Part shown: in pieces, positions 41,563 to 52,859 of the stretch
Numbering within the stretch: the first letter of the stretch is position 1
Layout: the number at the start of each line of letters is the position of its first letter
Origin: Leptodactylus fallax
Taxonomy: Eukaryota; Chordata; Amphibia; Anura; Leptodactylidae
NCBI GenBank assembly: GCA_947044405.1
Contig: CAMRHE010000115.1
Span: forward strand, 744,001 to 808,000
Direction of reading: 5' to 3'
DNA: 64,000 bases
Position numbers and translations under genes: made by a program
Notes under the pieces: model-generated
Databases searched by the model: none
What the model was told of the DNA's origin: nothing
Seen by the model: the letters and a program-made list of their open reading frames with translations, nothing else

Positions 41563-41797
41563 GAATTGGGGTATGTGAACTTTTGAACAGGGTCATTTTG
41601 ATGTTTTTGGTTGTCATTATGATTTAAAAAGAGAAAACACAGAAGTTTGACAATAAATGGCTTCAACCAACCACTAACCATGAGAGGAGGAAAAGTTTTT
41701 GTGGTGTTGTTCATATTCTCTGAAAAAAAGGCCAAAAAAACAAAAATCTGACGGGGTATGTAAACATTTTAGCACAACTGTATGTGGCTGAGGAACC

Positions 41798-41990
41798 TTT
41801 AGCTAAAAATATATGTCCTGTCAAGGACAACATCTGCAAGGAGTTTGTATGTTCTCCCTTTGTTTGTGTGGGTTTCCTCCAGGTACTCCGGTTTCCTCCC
41901 ACACTCCAAAGACATACTGATAGGGAATATATAGATTGTGAGCCCTATATGGGACAGTGACTGACAATATCTGACAATATCCCATCTCTA
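41798..41990 (+). repeat. LINE/SINE 3' module, GGTTTCCTCC type, plus copy
   Basis: Includes AAGGAGTTTGTATGTTCTCC, TGGGTTTCCTCCAGGTACTC and CACACTCCAAAGACATACTG, the well-known vertebrate L2/CR1-related tail, then AGATTGTGAGCCC. Reverse copy at 19385-19585. Confidence 0.65.
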
Positions 41991-42326
41991 TTGATCAGCT
42001 ATTCTTAGCAGCTGAAGCACAGAGAATGGAGCAGGAAGCAGACAGCGCTCTTCTATGTGTAGTGGCTGGACGAGGTACTGCAGATCAGCTCCATTTCACT
42101 TGAATAGGAGCTAAGCTGCAGTGAATCAGTTCACTATACATGGGAGCTGATCTGCAGTACCTCTTCCAGCCACTACACATAGAAGGGAGTTGTCTGCTTC
42201 CTGCTGTATTATCTGTGTTTCAACAGCTGATCAATAGGGGTACCAGATGTCCCACACCAATCTGATGTTGATAACCTATTTCTAAGCTATAGAAGTCATA
42301 TTTTTAGCCCAGAAAACCCCTTTAAA
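41991..42326. repeat. MITE-like repeat related to 17131-17530
   Basis: GAATGGAGCAGGAAGCAGAC is mirrored by TCTGCTTCCTGCTGTATTAT; ends TTTTAGCCCAGAAAACCCC and TTTAAA. Confidence 0.6.
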
Positions 42327-43837
42327 ACCCACCCAAATTACTGAAATTGCTGAAGGTTTTCTGGGGTATTTCCAGAATGTATCATCCATTTACAAGTATA
42401 ATCATAAGAACAAGGGTCCCCTGTTAAAAAGTATTGTCTGTTGCGCATAAGTAAAGTTTTTTTTATTTTTTTGTTTGTTTTTTTTTGTATATGATTTCAG
42501 GAATTATTTGCATTGCGTGTTGTGTAACCAGACAGAATTACCCAGGCTTTGTAGCTGTACTTTTCGAGAAGTCTATATACAATGCCCACAACTTCCTCAA
42601 TGCTGCACTGTGCAGTCGCAGTCTGAAGGGTCGGGTTCTCTGTCATTCTTTTCTGAAACAACAATGAAAAAGATCTGATGACATTTATATGAAATCTGAA
42701 ACTCCAGCCCCCCCACCTTCGACTGCCCAAAGGCCACCGAACCTTTACAGGCAAGAAGACTTTTTGTGAATTTACAGGTGGAGCAGCGGAAAGAGGAAGA
42801 CAATTGTCATACATATAACACATGGGTCTGTATGGTGGATAAAGGGCCTGAGAAGCTTACATCTGAACGTATATATATACTAGAGGCACCCTCCATGCTT
42901 GTTTACCATGTCGCTGAAACTACCACGGAGCTGGGAATTTGCTTTGAAATCTGACTTTGGAAAAATGGGTAAGAAAAATGTATTTTTAATATAAAATTGT
43001 ATATATTTATATACAAATGTAGCAGAGCTTAATATGTGGAATCTAGAAAAGATGGATATCCCCCATCTATGAGCACATAAAGGGTCAAACACTAGAAAGT
43101 TCCCCTAACATCAAGTTACCATGCAAAACTGTGATCTGCCTCCTGTGACCGTGGTAAATAGGGGTAGGGTATTTGCTTTTATCGGCGATATTTAACACTT
43201 GAATTTTTTGCAAAGGCATCTTATTCCATGTGCACATGCTGTATCATGCAATCCCAAAATACTACATTGCATGGGATATTGCATGCAACATTTTCCTGGC
43301 CAAACGTCTTGGACCAGTGTTATTTGCCCATGACATTGACAACATTTGTACAGAGCTATGCCATGGACTGTGATTATAGAGTATCAGTCACTAGCATAGA
43401 CTCTAGGTTAGTCTCCTAAAAGGGTTAAGGCAAGTGGATATACCTGTATTCAGTATCCCAACCCCTGCACAGCACAAATAATGCCCTCTACTAACTCACT
43501 GGGCCCAGCAGATCAGATCTTTTTGGTCAGTCAGTAACATGGAGAGGGCTCACATGTAACCCCTGCTCCAAATGTACATTTCCTAGTGACTGGTGTTTTA
43601 TGTTGTTAGGCAATTACCTTATATAGTAATATATATCACTATGATATAGGTGGGGGTCTGACCATTAGGAATAAAAGATGAGTAAAAGGGGTTCTGTAGC
43701 ACTGCAGACCCTTGACTGCAATGTCTTATGGAGACCCCTGTGGTCAGACCCCAACCACTCATGGACTTGATCTATATCTACTATTACCAATTTTAGTTTT
43801 ACTTTATTATACGTTAATGTTAATATCATTGATTTAA
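42327..43837. other. No gene seen
   Basis: No exon, RNA gene or well-bounded repeat recognised in either strand. Confidence 0.4.
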
Positions 43838-44132
43838 AGGGGGTTTCTGGGATTTTTTTTTTTATGCCGTTGTTGGATAGGCCATCAATATCTGATTTGG
43901 GATGGGGGGCCTCTGTTTACTTCAAAGGAAGCAGAACTGCAGTAGTGCCACCTGGCCACTATACAATGTACAGAGAGGTCTGCTTCCGGCGCTGTACATT
44001 GTATAGAACTGGCCCTAGTGGAGGTCCTGAACTGCAGATCAGTATGGGGACCAGGTTTTCACCCTCAGCTGATCAGATTGATGGCCTATCCGAAAGATAA
44101 ACTATGAAAAAAATCCCAGAAAAACCCTTTTA
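43838..44132. repeat. MITE-like repeat, GATAGGCCATCAATAT family
   Basis: AAAGGGGGTTTCTGGGATTT start, mirrored ACAATGTACAGAG/CTGTACATTGTA boxes, and an AAATCCCAGAAAAACCCTTTT end, fully inverted. Confidence 0.75.
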
Positions 44133-44541
44133 AAAAGAAATATATATGTACACACTGGCACAAATACACTTATATAGTACCAGTTGACCCGTGAATCTCG
44201 CTAAGCAAAGCTACCTAGTTGGTGCCATTGTGCCCGTTGATACCGTATTGTCGATCTTCAGGGGTTCCAACTACTGTGACCCCTGCCACTCAACATAATA
44301 ATGTAACAGCGGTGCTAGTGGCTTCTATAGGAGGTTGCCTGGTCCATTATAGTCAATGGCTGGCTATGAGGCCACTAAAAGGAGCTAAGAGATGGTGGCG
44401 TGGAACAGACCTTCCTGATGCTAGTGCTGTGTCCTACAGACTAGTGAGGGTCACTGTGTTTGTACCCTCTCCATCACTTATAGATGACATATCCTTGCAA
44501 TACTCTATCAATGTCTTTAATAAGGAAATGCCTTTAATGTC

Positions 44542-44545
<4 letters not shown>

Positions 44546-44581
<36 letters not shown>
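44546..44581. repeat. (TA)n microsatellite
   Basis: About 34 bases of TA. Confidence 0.95.
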
Positions 44582-44584
<3 letters not shown>

Positions 44585-44704
44585 CTGTGTTATTAAAGGT
44601 ACAGTATACTTTTTACTATATGCTGTAGAATAGCATTTATCATATTATAGTATGATGTCACATGTAGCGCATGTTGTGTCATTGCATTTATGTACTGGTT
44701 GGTT

Positions 44705-44871
44705 AATAAGGAGGTACAGAGGTAGCAATCGCTACTTAACTCTGGACACTGAGGGGCCCAAAGGCCTCGCTACAACATAAGATGACACCATTTTTGTAGA
44801 TAGCACATGGTTAGTAGGGACCCAATTACAGGTTTTGCATTGGGGCCCAGGAGTTGCAAGTTACGCCTCTG
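44705..44871. mobile_element. hAT-type MITE, CAGRGGCGTAAC ends, copy 1
   Basis: Right end GTTACGCCTCTG. Aligns along its length with 48465-48642 (GGGGCCCAGGAGTTGCAAGTT against GGAGCCCAGAAGCTTCAAGTT). The left end is worn and the target duplication is not clear. Confidence 0.5.
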
Positions 44872-45032
44872 GTGGTATAATATATATTAATAGTCTTTAT
44901 GTACTTGTGAATAGCCACTCATTGGACAGAGACAAGCTGGGGTTCTTCTTGTATTCTGTGAACCAGGTGCCCCAGGATGGATTCTAGTTACAGGCCAGAA
45001 GATTACTAAGTAGATGCCTGAAGACAATGACC

Positions 45033-45046
45033 ATATGTATTCTAGT
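45033..45046. repeat. 14-bp target-site duplication, left
   Basis: ATATGTATTCTAGT repeated exactly at 45338-45351. Confidence 0.9.
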
Positions 45047-45337
45047 AGTATAATGTTGTACCGTGTTAGCCATTGAAAGTAGTGGAAGAGTGAAGAAATC
45101 AGGCGATACCTTTTAGAGGCTAACTGAGTATATTTATAAGTAAGCTTTCAGAAGCACATGCTTCCTTCATCAGACATGGTGTTATACAAGAACTGAAAAT
45201 GTGTATAAAAATCTGTGAATTTTCAGTTCTTGTATAACACCATGTCTGATGAAGGAAGCGTGTGCTTCTGAAAGCTTACTTATAAATATACTCAGTTAGC
45301 CTCTAAAAGGTATCGCCTGATTTCTTCACTCTTCCAC
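45047..45337 (+). mobile_element. Penelope-like foldback retroelement, copy 2
   Basis: A 291-bp insert between perfect 14-bp duplications. Order: AGTATAATGTTGTACCGTG head, then two inverted arms of about 120 bp (45083-45208 and 45217-45337) around a tiny loop. The second arm reads CTGATGA, a bulged stem AGGAAGC/GCTTCT, GAAAG, a hammerhead-like core. Same termini as the copy at 15897-16123, reversed, with a different inner segment (TTTTCAGTTCTTGTATAAC). Confidence 0.7.
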
Positions 45338-45949
45338 ATATGTATTCTAGTGATACATTTTCCACTGGTTCTGTACATTTTGTTGAGTGATAAGTGAGGC
45401 TTTTATTGGGATTTAGAGCAAGTGTTTTACATTGATCACTTTCTGGAAGGTATACAAAAGCATAGCAATGGCTGATCCAGAGGCTGCCATCGCAACTACA
45501 TTTATTTCCTTTGGTATGACCTCACAGGGCAACCAATGTGTGCCTATTTCCCATGGATCAGTGTGTAGACATGGGCCTTTGGTACTTCACGGCAGTGATT
45601 TTACTATTTTGAGAAAGGGCTGTTTGGTGTATAGGGCCATCCTACCTCTACGGTTTCCCTTCAGTGTATTTGTTATCATATATACATCAAGAAAGACGTC
45701 TACTATCAACCACCCTACAATGTATGTTCACACCATCACACTATGGGAGAGAAGGACAGTATGACTACATGCCCTTTTGTATAGTATTGGGAAGGGGGCC
45801 CTGTATTGGTCCACACTGCACATGGGATACCAATTTAGGGCTAAGTTGAGCTGGTATTCTCCCTTTCACTAGGCCCATAGTCCTATATTGTAAGCTTGCT
45901 TTGCTGTGCAGGCTGTGTCACCATTACAGCTATGGAGTTGGTAGGTCAA

Positions 45950-46245
45950 ATGACCAACTCCAACTCCTCAATTTTTCCACTGCCTGACTCTGACTCCTGA
46001 CACCTTCATAAATGGGTGACATGGTCACCATGGTCAGACAGACACAGTAAAGGTCCTCTAATTCACCAAAAAGCTAGTGATTGACTTACTATAAAAGTAA
46101 ATATGCAGCAAAATATTCATCTAATTAATTATACAATATCAATAATATTGATTGTTAAAATAATTATTTTATTTTAAAGCTGCAATTGGTAACTTTTTTC
46201 CAACTCCACTCAAAACTGGCCCTGACTCCGACTCCATAGGTCCTG
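45950..46245. repeat. Dispersed repeat rich in GACTCC triplets
   Basis: ACCAACTCCAACTCCTCAAT and, at the other end, CCAACTCCACTCAAAACTGG, then CTGACTCCGACTCC. This kind of ACTCCGACTCC repeat is known in many animals; class not determined. Confidence 0.5.
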
Positions 46246-46929
46246 GTGCTGGGATGCTGTCACATACAGAAGCAACACTACACTCCATAATGGAGTGTGA
46301 CTACAATGCAATAGTTGTGGCCAGTTTCAGTTGACTGTGGTCAACCAAGCAGAAAAGTATCACTGGTTTGGGCCAATACAAATTCCAAGTAATTCCTATT
46401 AGGAACTGCAGATGGTTACTGCATATTTAGGCTGAGCTAATGTTGGCTGGGTCTATCGCAAGTCCATAGAACGCATATATTATAGCAGTACCGAGCCTTT
46501 GAGATGTCATGTTCAGCAGCAGCTGCTTTGCACACCGCCTGTTCCTTCTTGAGTTTGTACAATAACCTCAGACAGAACAGGATGTGGATTTGTAATGTAA
46601 TGCATAACACGCCAAGCCTACAACATATGAGCAATCAGGCCTCAATGGCAAATTATAGTCAGATGAAATTCATTTCTCTCGAAATTTACAGCTGGGAATT
46701 CATAAGAACCAAATGGTGAATTCAGAATAAGGCTTCAGAAATTTATGTTAGGATCAGGAACTATCTGCTGTTAAAAGAGTTGCAAACAGTAACAAGAAAA
46801 CCACATTACACCAAGTAACTTAGTTTCCTGGGTGGTTGGTGTCCTAGATTTAATGACTTGTAAAATCTGCACAAGACATCTGGTGAAGAATTGTAGAGGA
46901 GCCACTGAATCACTAAGAAATGCTAAAGA
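46246..46929. other. No gene seen
   Basis: No feature recognised. Confidence 0.4.
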
Positions 46930-47296
46930 TACAGTACCAGGCAAACGTTTTAGGCAGGTGGTGGTGGGGTAGAATGCTGCAAATTCAGAATGCTTTCAGA
47001 AATAGAAGTGATATCTTATTTATTTATTTTTATCAAAATGAAATGAAGTAAAGGGAAATCTAAATCATATCAATATTTAATGTGAGCCCCCTTTGGAGGA
47101 GGAGTCCTGGAAGTGATGATATGGCCCCCACAGAGACCTGATCTCAACATCATCAAGTCTGTTTGGGACTACATGAAGAGAGAGAAGGACTAGAGCAAGC
47201 CTAAATCCACAGAAGATCTGTGCTTAGTTATCCAAGATGTTTGGAACAACTTCCCTGCCAAGTTTCTTCAAACACTGTCTGCAAGTGTACCTAGAA

Positions 47297-48009
47297 CAGG
47301 TGTCTCAAAAATGTGTCCTGCGGGCCACATTCGGCCCCTGAGGCTGCAATTGGACCTACAGGCTCATAGCAGCTTGAGTGTATATACTGACCTCTCCACT
47401 CCCCAGCACCTCCTGCTCTTTTTCCCTGCTCCAGGCATACTGATGTGACTTATATGTGCCTGGAGAAGAGAAGAGAGTGCGACTGGGAGCAGTGAGGTAA
47501 GTACTGGGGCTACTGCTGGGCGGACATTAAACTGTGTGGGGCCTCTTCTGGGGGAACATTAGGCTGTGTGAGGCCCAGATGAGTTTGAGACCACTCAGAT
47601 ACACAGGAAAGGATGGATGGCACTCCAAATGATCTTGCTTATTTTATTATCACAGTTCACAAAAAGTCAAGAGCCGCATGGTAATTGTACAGAACAATAA
47701 TAGACCATCAGATATGCTTTTTTGACTTGTCAGATATGCAACGTTTAGGGCTATTATTGTCCCTCATCAGGTGAGGTTGAGAGGTCAATGTGTACTGAAG
47801 CAAGCCACTAGGGCAAGAAACAAGGTAATAGACCAAATGGTGTGATGTCGGCAAAAAGCAGACGGAGTGCTGTTTATCCTTTCCTGTGTATCTGAAGTGA
47901 TTGGAGGAGTCCAGCCAGTCCTCCCTGGAACTGTGCACCCACCATTACCTATTGAGAGAGTGCTGCCTACATCCCCCCCCCCCCACTCTTCACGAGTTTG
48001 AGACCCCTG
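47297..48009. mobile_element. hAT-type non-autonomous element
   Basis: Termini CAGGTGTCTCAAA and, inverted, CAGGGGTCTCAAA. Perfect 8-bp duplication ACCTAGAA at 47289-47296 and 48010-48017. GCGGGCCACATTCGGCCCC follows the left end, a feature of widespread hAT (Charlie-like) families. 713 bp, no transposase. Contains a further insert at 47590-47895. Confidence 0.9.
47590..47895 (-). mobile_element. Inverted-ended insert inside the hAT element
   Basis: Left CTCAGATACACAGGAAAGGA; right ATCCTTTCCTGTGTATCTGA, inverted copies of about 19 bp. On the minus strand it carries CTGATGA, GGG...CCC, TAAAC at 47739-47772, a hammerhead-like core with the essential G changed to T. Confidence 0.5.
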
Positions 48010-48464
48010 ACCTAGAAGAATTGATGCTGTTTTATACACGAAGAGCGGTCAACCCAAATAATGACGTGATTTAGATTTCTCCATTAACGTGATTTAGATT
48101 TCTCCATTAACTTAATTTAGTTAATTGACAAAAATAAACTGTTAGAACTTTTCTATTTTTGAAAGCAGGCTTACTTTGCAAGTTTAAGATTAGACAAAGG
48201 GAAGCTGAGTAAACACAGAAGATAGTTTACAGAATTATCAGATTGTTTAAGGAACCAAAAATATCAAAAAGTAACTACCCCTTATTGGTTGGGTTAGTGA
48301 GTTCTCTGGGGACAGAGCAAGTTATTTGGATTTTTTTTTTTTTTTACAAATTAATAAAACTTACCAATATTATAAAATCTGCACTACAGTCCCAATTTCA
48401 AGCCCTCTCCTGGTCCTTAAGTGTCCACTTTTTGTTCTAGCTCTGACACAGTCATGCTTCTTCC

Positions 48465-48642
48465 CAGGGGCGTGGGTATAGGGGGTGCAGAGGTGGCAGT
48501 CGCTACTGGGCCCTGGACCATAAGAGGGCTCAAAGGTCCCTCTGCCCCATGCAATATACCACTATTCTAAATGGCACAAGGTAGGTAGGGGCTCAATTAC
48601 AGATTCTGCATTGGAGCCCAGAAGCTTCAAGTTAAACATATG
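48465..48642. mobile_element. hAT-type MITE, copy 2
   Basis: Starts CAGGGGCG and ends ATG; flanked by CTTCTTCC at 48457-48464 and 48643-48650, a perfect 8-bp duplication. Related to 44705-44871. Confidence 0.75.
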
Positions 48643-49419
48643 CTTCTTCCCCTTCTCTGTGTTGGAGACATGCTCAAAGGAGAAGGGTAGTCTGTCTGAC
48701 CATAAAACAATGGTCAAGCCGCACATTTAAGCCACACCCCTTATTCTAAGAAGTCACACCCAAATGTCTAGCAACTTGAAAAATTTTAGCCCCAACTAGA
48801 TGAGCCAAGTTTCACCAAAGATGCCCCAACTTTATGCCAGTGTCTAGTCAGAACTACAGTAGTAAACCTGGGCGTATATGTATAATCTCCCTGCAAAGAA
48901 AATGATCACAGTGATAAATCTGGTGTATTTTCAGACTGCCTGTCTAACTATTGGTAAATCTGGGCCATTGCGGTACTTGCAGAAAGTTAGCAAATGATGT
49001 GTAATAATATTTCTTGGCATATATGCACTTGACTATTTGCCATATTATAGTAGCAGGGTAAGCGTAACCTCTATACATATGTAGCTGTCACTGAGATTTT
49101 CTGACACTTTAGAGGTATTTATGATGGGGAAGTGCTGATAACATGTACTAACACATGCTATAACTGCACATTTACATTGTTTATATATGAGAGCAGATAT
49201 ACTGATAACATCCTGTGTCACACACTCTTATCTCAGAGCTGAGAACGGCACATGCATGCTTTCCTCTTTTCTCACATTTAAGGGGGTTTTCCAGACTTTA
49301 AATATTGAAGACCTCTCCTTAGGACTTCAGATCTGTAGTAACCCAGCTCAGTTAGTTTACAGTGTATGTGGAGCCTTCTGCTTCTGGCTCTGTACACTAC
49401 ATAGGTTGAACTCTAGCTG

Positions 49420-49642
49420 CCTCCATTGCCAAGATATTGTCATTTTTCCCAATATGAAAATGAGCTATTTGGAGCAATGTGGATATGCCATTTACCTCAT
49501 TGCTACAAACAGCTAATTTGCATATTGACAGAATCAGCAACTGAGCCACCGATTCACAAAGGGATAAAACACCATTAGGTTTGGGTCACCTGAATCAGTA
49601 GGGCTGGGTTGATATGCTGGATTCTGGTGACAGACTCCCTTT
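49420..49642. repeat. MITE, GTGACAGACTCCCTTTA family
   Basis: AATATGAAAATGAGCTATTT, then GGAGCAATG, mirrored CAGCTAATTTGCATATTGAC, and end GGTGACAGACTCCCTTTA. Family of 31705 and 34565. Confidence 0.55.
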
Positions 49643-49744
49643 ACTAGGCAGAATCCGCTCCCCATGGGAAGTACAGCGGTAGAGAACGAGAGTGGGAATA
49701 AACCAAAGGATTACAGAAATTTGATTGAGACTCATAAATCCTTC

Positions 49745-49990
49745 TGTCCAAATGTATTAGGTGTTTGGTGGTGCTAAAGGTGGTTTCTACTTTGAGATTA
49801 GTGAGGGTCCAAAACCCGATCCCCCAAATAGATCAGTTTCTTATTTGCACAGTGTACAGAGCAGCCTGCATACAACTCCATATACTGTGCTCAGAACAGT
49901 CGAGTGGTGTGGGGGCCACAACACAGATATCAATTAATCCCCTATGTTATGGAGAGCTCATTAATTTTGGGTATTAGATAACCCCTTTAA
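49745..49990. repeat. Diverged MITE-like repeat ending ATAACCCCTTTAA
   Basis: CCCCAAATAGATCAG box and ATAACCCCTTTAAC end as in the other AAGGGG families. Confidence 0.4.
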
Positions 49991-50239
49991 CCTACATGAT
50001 AACTAGGCCCTGTTTTATCCCTTGCTTCTCTATATGTTCTCTTTCCTTCCTGTATAGGAACTATATGCAATGTGACTGCAGGCTGTGCAGCAATGAGAGC
50101 AGAAGAGGAACTCGTCCAGCACAGGGAATAAAAGCCAATCCAAACTGTATTGCAGTCATTTTAGTAAAATTATAGTCCAGGGATAAGTTGAAGGATATCA
50201 AAACAGCAGTTTACACATTTCCAGTGTTGCATGTGCTCT

Positions 50240-50403
50240 TAGGCCTCGTGAACAGGAGTTTAGTATAGTAGCGATCCAGCCATTGCCATAACCCGCTATG
50301 ATGCAGTAAACACCATGCACATGGCAGTGGTCAGTCTGGGCAATACGGCACATACATGGACCTTGTTTCCCAGGTGGAATACAGTCATGTGCATGAGGCC
50401 TTA
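50240..50403. repeat. MITE with AGGCCTCGTGAAC/ CATGAGGCCTTAG ends
   Basis: Left TTAGGCCTCGTGAACAGGAG; right, inverted, AAGGCCTCATGCACATGACTG. Short non-coding element related to 8174-9967 and 30393. Confidence 0.65.
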
Positions 50404-51026
50404 GTGATAGCATGTACATGGGAAGAAACACTACAGATTATATATACAATTATGCAACCCCAGCCATAGATAATACATTAAAACATGAGGTCACATAACA
50501 CAAATCTCATTGTACACAGGGCAGCAGTGTGGACTGGAAACTCATATTTATAAGTAACCAGACACAATGGCTGTCGGGTAAATGCTTGTTTAGTCTAGAG
50601 CTATACCTTTGGTCCCCCCTAAATATGCACACACTGTTTGGCCAAGCTTGCATGTGTTCTGCATGGTGCAAGTGGAATAAGCTCAGCACAACATGATGAT
50701 TTATCCCCTGATCAATAAAGGATTGGTCATTGAAATTCAATCCTCCTTTCCCCTGATATCGTCAGTCAGGAAAGATTTGGGAGGTCCCAGCAGGCCTTGT
50801 CAAAATCATCAGGTTGTATATGTATACCTATAATGATATCTGTCCAAACCAGCTACTGTATCCAGTATAATACACTAATAACGGGATAAAATGTGTAATA
50901 ATGTACATAAAAACATGGTGGTATTGAACAGACTTCAAAATACAATGGTGGGATTTATTAAAACTGGCGTTTCCTATGCCAGTCTTAGTCAGTTCCTTCA
51001 CTGGCATGAAATGTGCCAGAATTATT

Positions 51027-51457
51027 AAAGGGAGTCTATCACTTCTCCCAAGCAAATACTACTGCCAAAACCTAAAACATACCTTTGTTATGTCTCTTTT
51101 GCAGATTTGGAGAAAAACAACCTTGAAATGTTATGCAAATGAGGCAGTGAGTGCACTGGGGGCGGGCCTTCAGCTCCTAGAGCATTGTTCCTGCTGCTCA
51201 AACCACTACAATCTCTTGCCTGCACCACCTTGTTCAGTGGGACATCACCTATTGTACTTGAGCAACAGCAGTGCTCTCAAGGCTGAAGTCCCGCCCCCAG
51301 TGCACCAAATGCGTTGTTTGCGTCAAAGTTGTTTTTCTCCAAGTCTACGAAAGTGACATATCTAACAGAGGTATGTTGTTTATCACTGTAATGTGCTCTG
51401 TAATGCGGTGGTAGCAGTTGAATATGCTTGGTGGAGGTGGTAGTCTCCCTTTAACCA
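51027..51457. repeat. MITE with TTAAAGGGAGTCTATCAC ends
   Basis: Left TTAAAGGGAGTCTATCAC; right, inverted, TTAAAGGGAGACTACCAC. Internal mirrored boxes (CAGTGCACTGGGGGCGGG against CCCGCCCCCAGTGCAC). Confidence 0.75.
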
Positions 51458-52347
51458 CTTCAATACCAGATGCTTTACCCCCCTTACAGACCAGGCACAT
51501 TTTCAAGTTTTTTGTATGTGCAGTTTTGAGGGCTATAACATTTTTATAATTTGCGTTATTCAACTAATTTCTGCGTCTTTTTTCGGTGACACACAGGGCT
51601 TTATTTTTATGTTTTTATTTTTGCATGTGTTTTCATTTTTTTTATATTTGGGAAAATATAAACAAAAGAGGAGGGAAACGTGTTCATTTTTCACTTTTCA
51701 TTTTTTTTTAAATTTAATAACACAAAGTGCTACTAAAAAACTTTTTAAAATAGTTTTTCCTCTCTGTTACGGTAATTTTTATTTTGTATGGTGTTGTCGG
51801 GGGTGGGGCTATAACCTTTAATAAGGGCGTGTTATTGGCGTATTATTTTATTTATTTTTTTAATTATTTTATTTACCTTTTTTTTTTTTTTTTTACTTTT
51901 CTATACATTTTTTATTTATTTATTTATTTTACATTATGTCCCAATAAGGTCATAATAGACCTTTGGGGACATCTGATCACTTTTTTTTTTTTTTTGTGGG
52001 GGAGGCTGATTTCCCCTGTAATACAGCCTCCTGCCCGTTACTTTCACATTACTATACAGCTGATCTGGGTCCTGTAGGACCCAGCAGCTCTTGCAGACGC
52101 TGCACCCGGCATATTGAGCTCATTGAGCGCTGTATACACAGCGATCGGGATGGCAGGGAAGGTAATAAACTGTCCCTGCCTTCTCTCTGGGAGCTCCGGC
52201 TGAAGTTACAGCCGGCTCCCCGTTTCAGCAGCTGCACGATCTCGTGCAGCTGCTGAGTTCTGCTTGGACGTACCGATACGTCCTTGCAGAAATAGACAAC
52301 CACCTTCCAGACGTATATACTCTATGGACGGTACGGAAGTGATTAAG
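51452..52347. mobile_element. TTAA-target non-autonomous DNA transposon
   Basis: TTAA CCACTTCAATACCAG at the left and GGTACGGAAGTGA TTAA at the right give inverted ends CCACTTC next to TTAA, as in piggyBac- or Kolobok-like elements. Interior has T-rich tracts (51840-51995), GGTCCTGTAGGACCC and GCAGCTGCACGATC, with its inverted partner. Abuts the preceding MITE and shares its TTTAA. Confidence 0.6.
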
Positions 52348-52859
52348 AAGCTTAGGCCTCTTAATAATTCTGGTGCACCTTGGAAGGTTCAGTGCACCAA
52401 TGTAAATTTCAGGTAGAAAACTGGCACAAGTTATAGTAAATCTGTCAGGCTGATACACCCCTGCCCAGCTAAGCCCACAAAAAAGTGACAAACTGGGTGG
52501 AAAAGGGTAAAGTGCCACATCTTTGCTGTAAATTGGGCCTTGCACCAAAGATGTGCCAATTTTGTGTCATCAAGATTTTAAGGTGAGGAATTTATGAAAC
52601 CAGGTATGCCAGTATAGTAGCATCAAAAAATATCCATTTTTGGCATTCAGCCAAATATTGTGACTTGTGTCCAGCCAGCCACTTTACTGAAAAGTGGACA
52701 TATTGGGGCTGGACTTAGTGGATGGAGTGGCCTATCATGGCCTTTAGATTTATTATAATTTACACCAGAAGCTGACATAAATTATGGCTCATATCTACTG
52801 TACGTCAGCGAATAGTTTTCATAGACTTGAGTTTCTGGCATGCGTAGGGCAGAAGATGA

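Larger units (their letters stand above)
38412..41780 (+). mobile_element. Tc1/mariner element A with long terminal repeats, interrupted by element B
   Basis: Right terminal repeat about 200 bp (41571-41780, ending AGCACAACTG then TA). The left repeat is its inverted copy but is broken: TAGTTGTGCTAAAAATG lies at 38412-38428 and TACCCCGGCAGATTTTTTGG resumes at about 40064. TA dinucleotides flank at 38410-38411 and 41781-41782. Without the insert the element is about 1.74 kb. The long, subterminally repeated ends resemble the Sleeping Beauty/Frog Prince group of Tc1 elements. Confidence 0.9.
46932..48182 (+). mobile_element. Decayed Tc1/mariner element, interrupted by a hAT element
   Basis: Left end CAGTACCAGGCAAACGTTTT after TA. 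A transposase relic at about 47120-47195 reads W-P-P-Q-R-P-D-L-N-I-I-K-S-V-W-D-Y-M-K-R; the third catalytic E is replaced by K. Most of the transposase is deleted. After the hAT insert it resumes with GAATTGATGCTGTTTT and ATTTCTCCATTAAC (duplicated once) and fades near 48182 without a right terminus. Confidence 0.75.

Noticed and set aside
42450..42960. Exon of a downstream gene, because of a T-rich tract followed by AG
   Set aside because: Downstream translation has no recognisable family and no donor in a sensible place.
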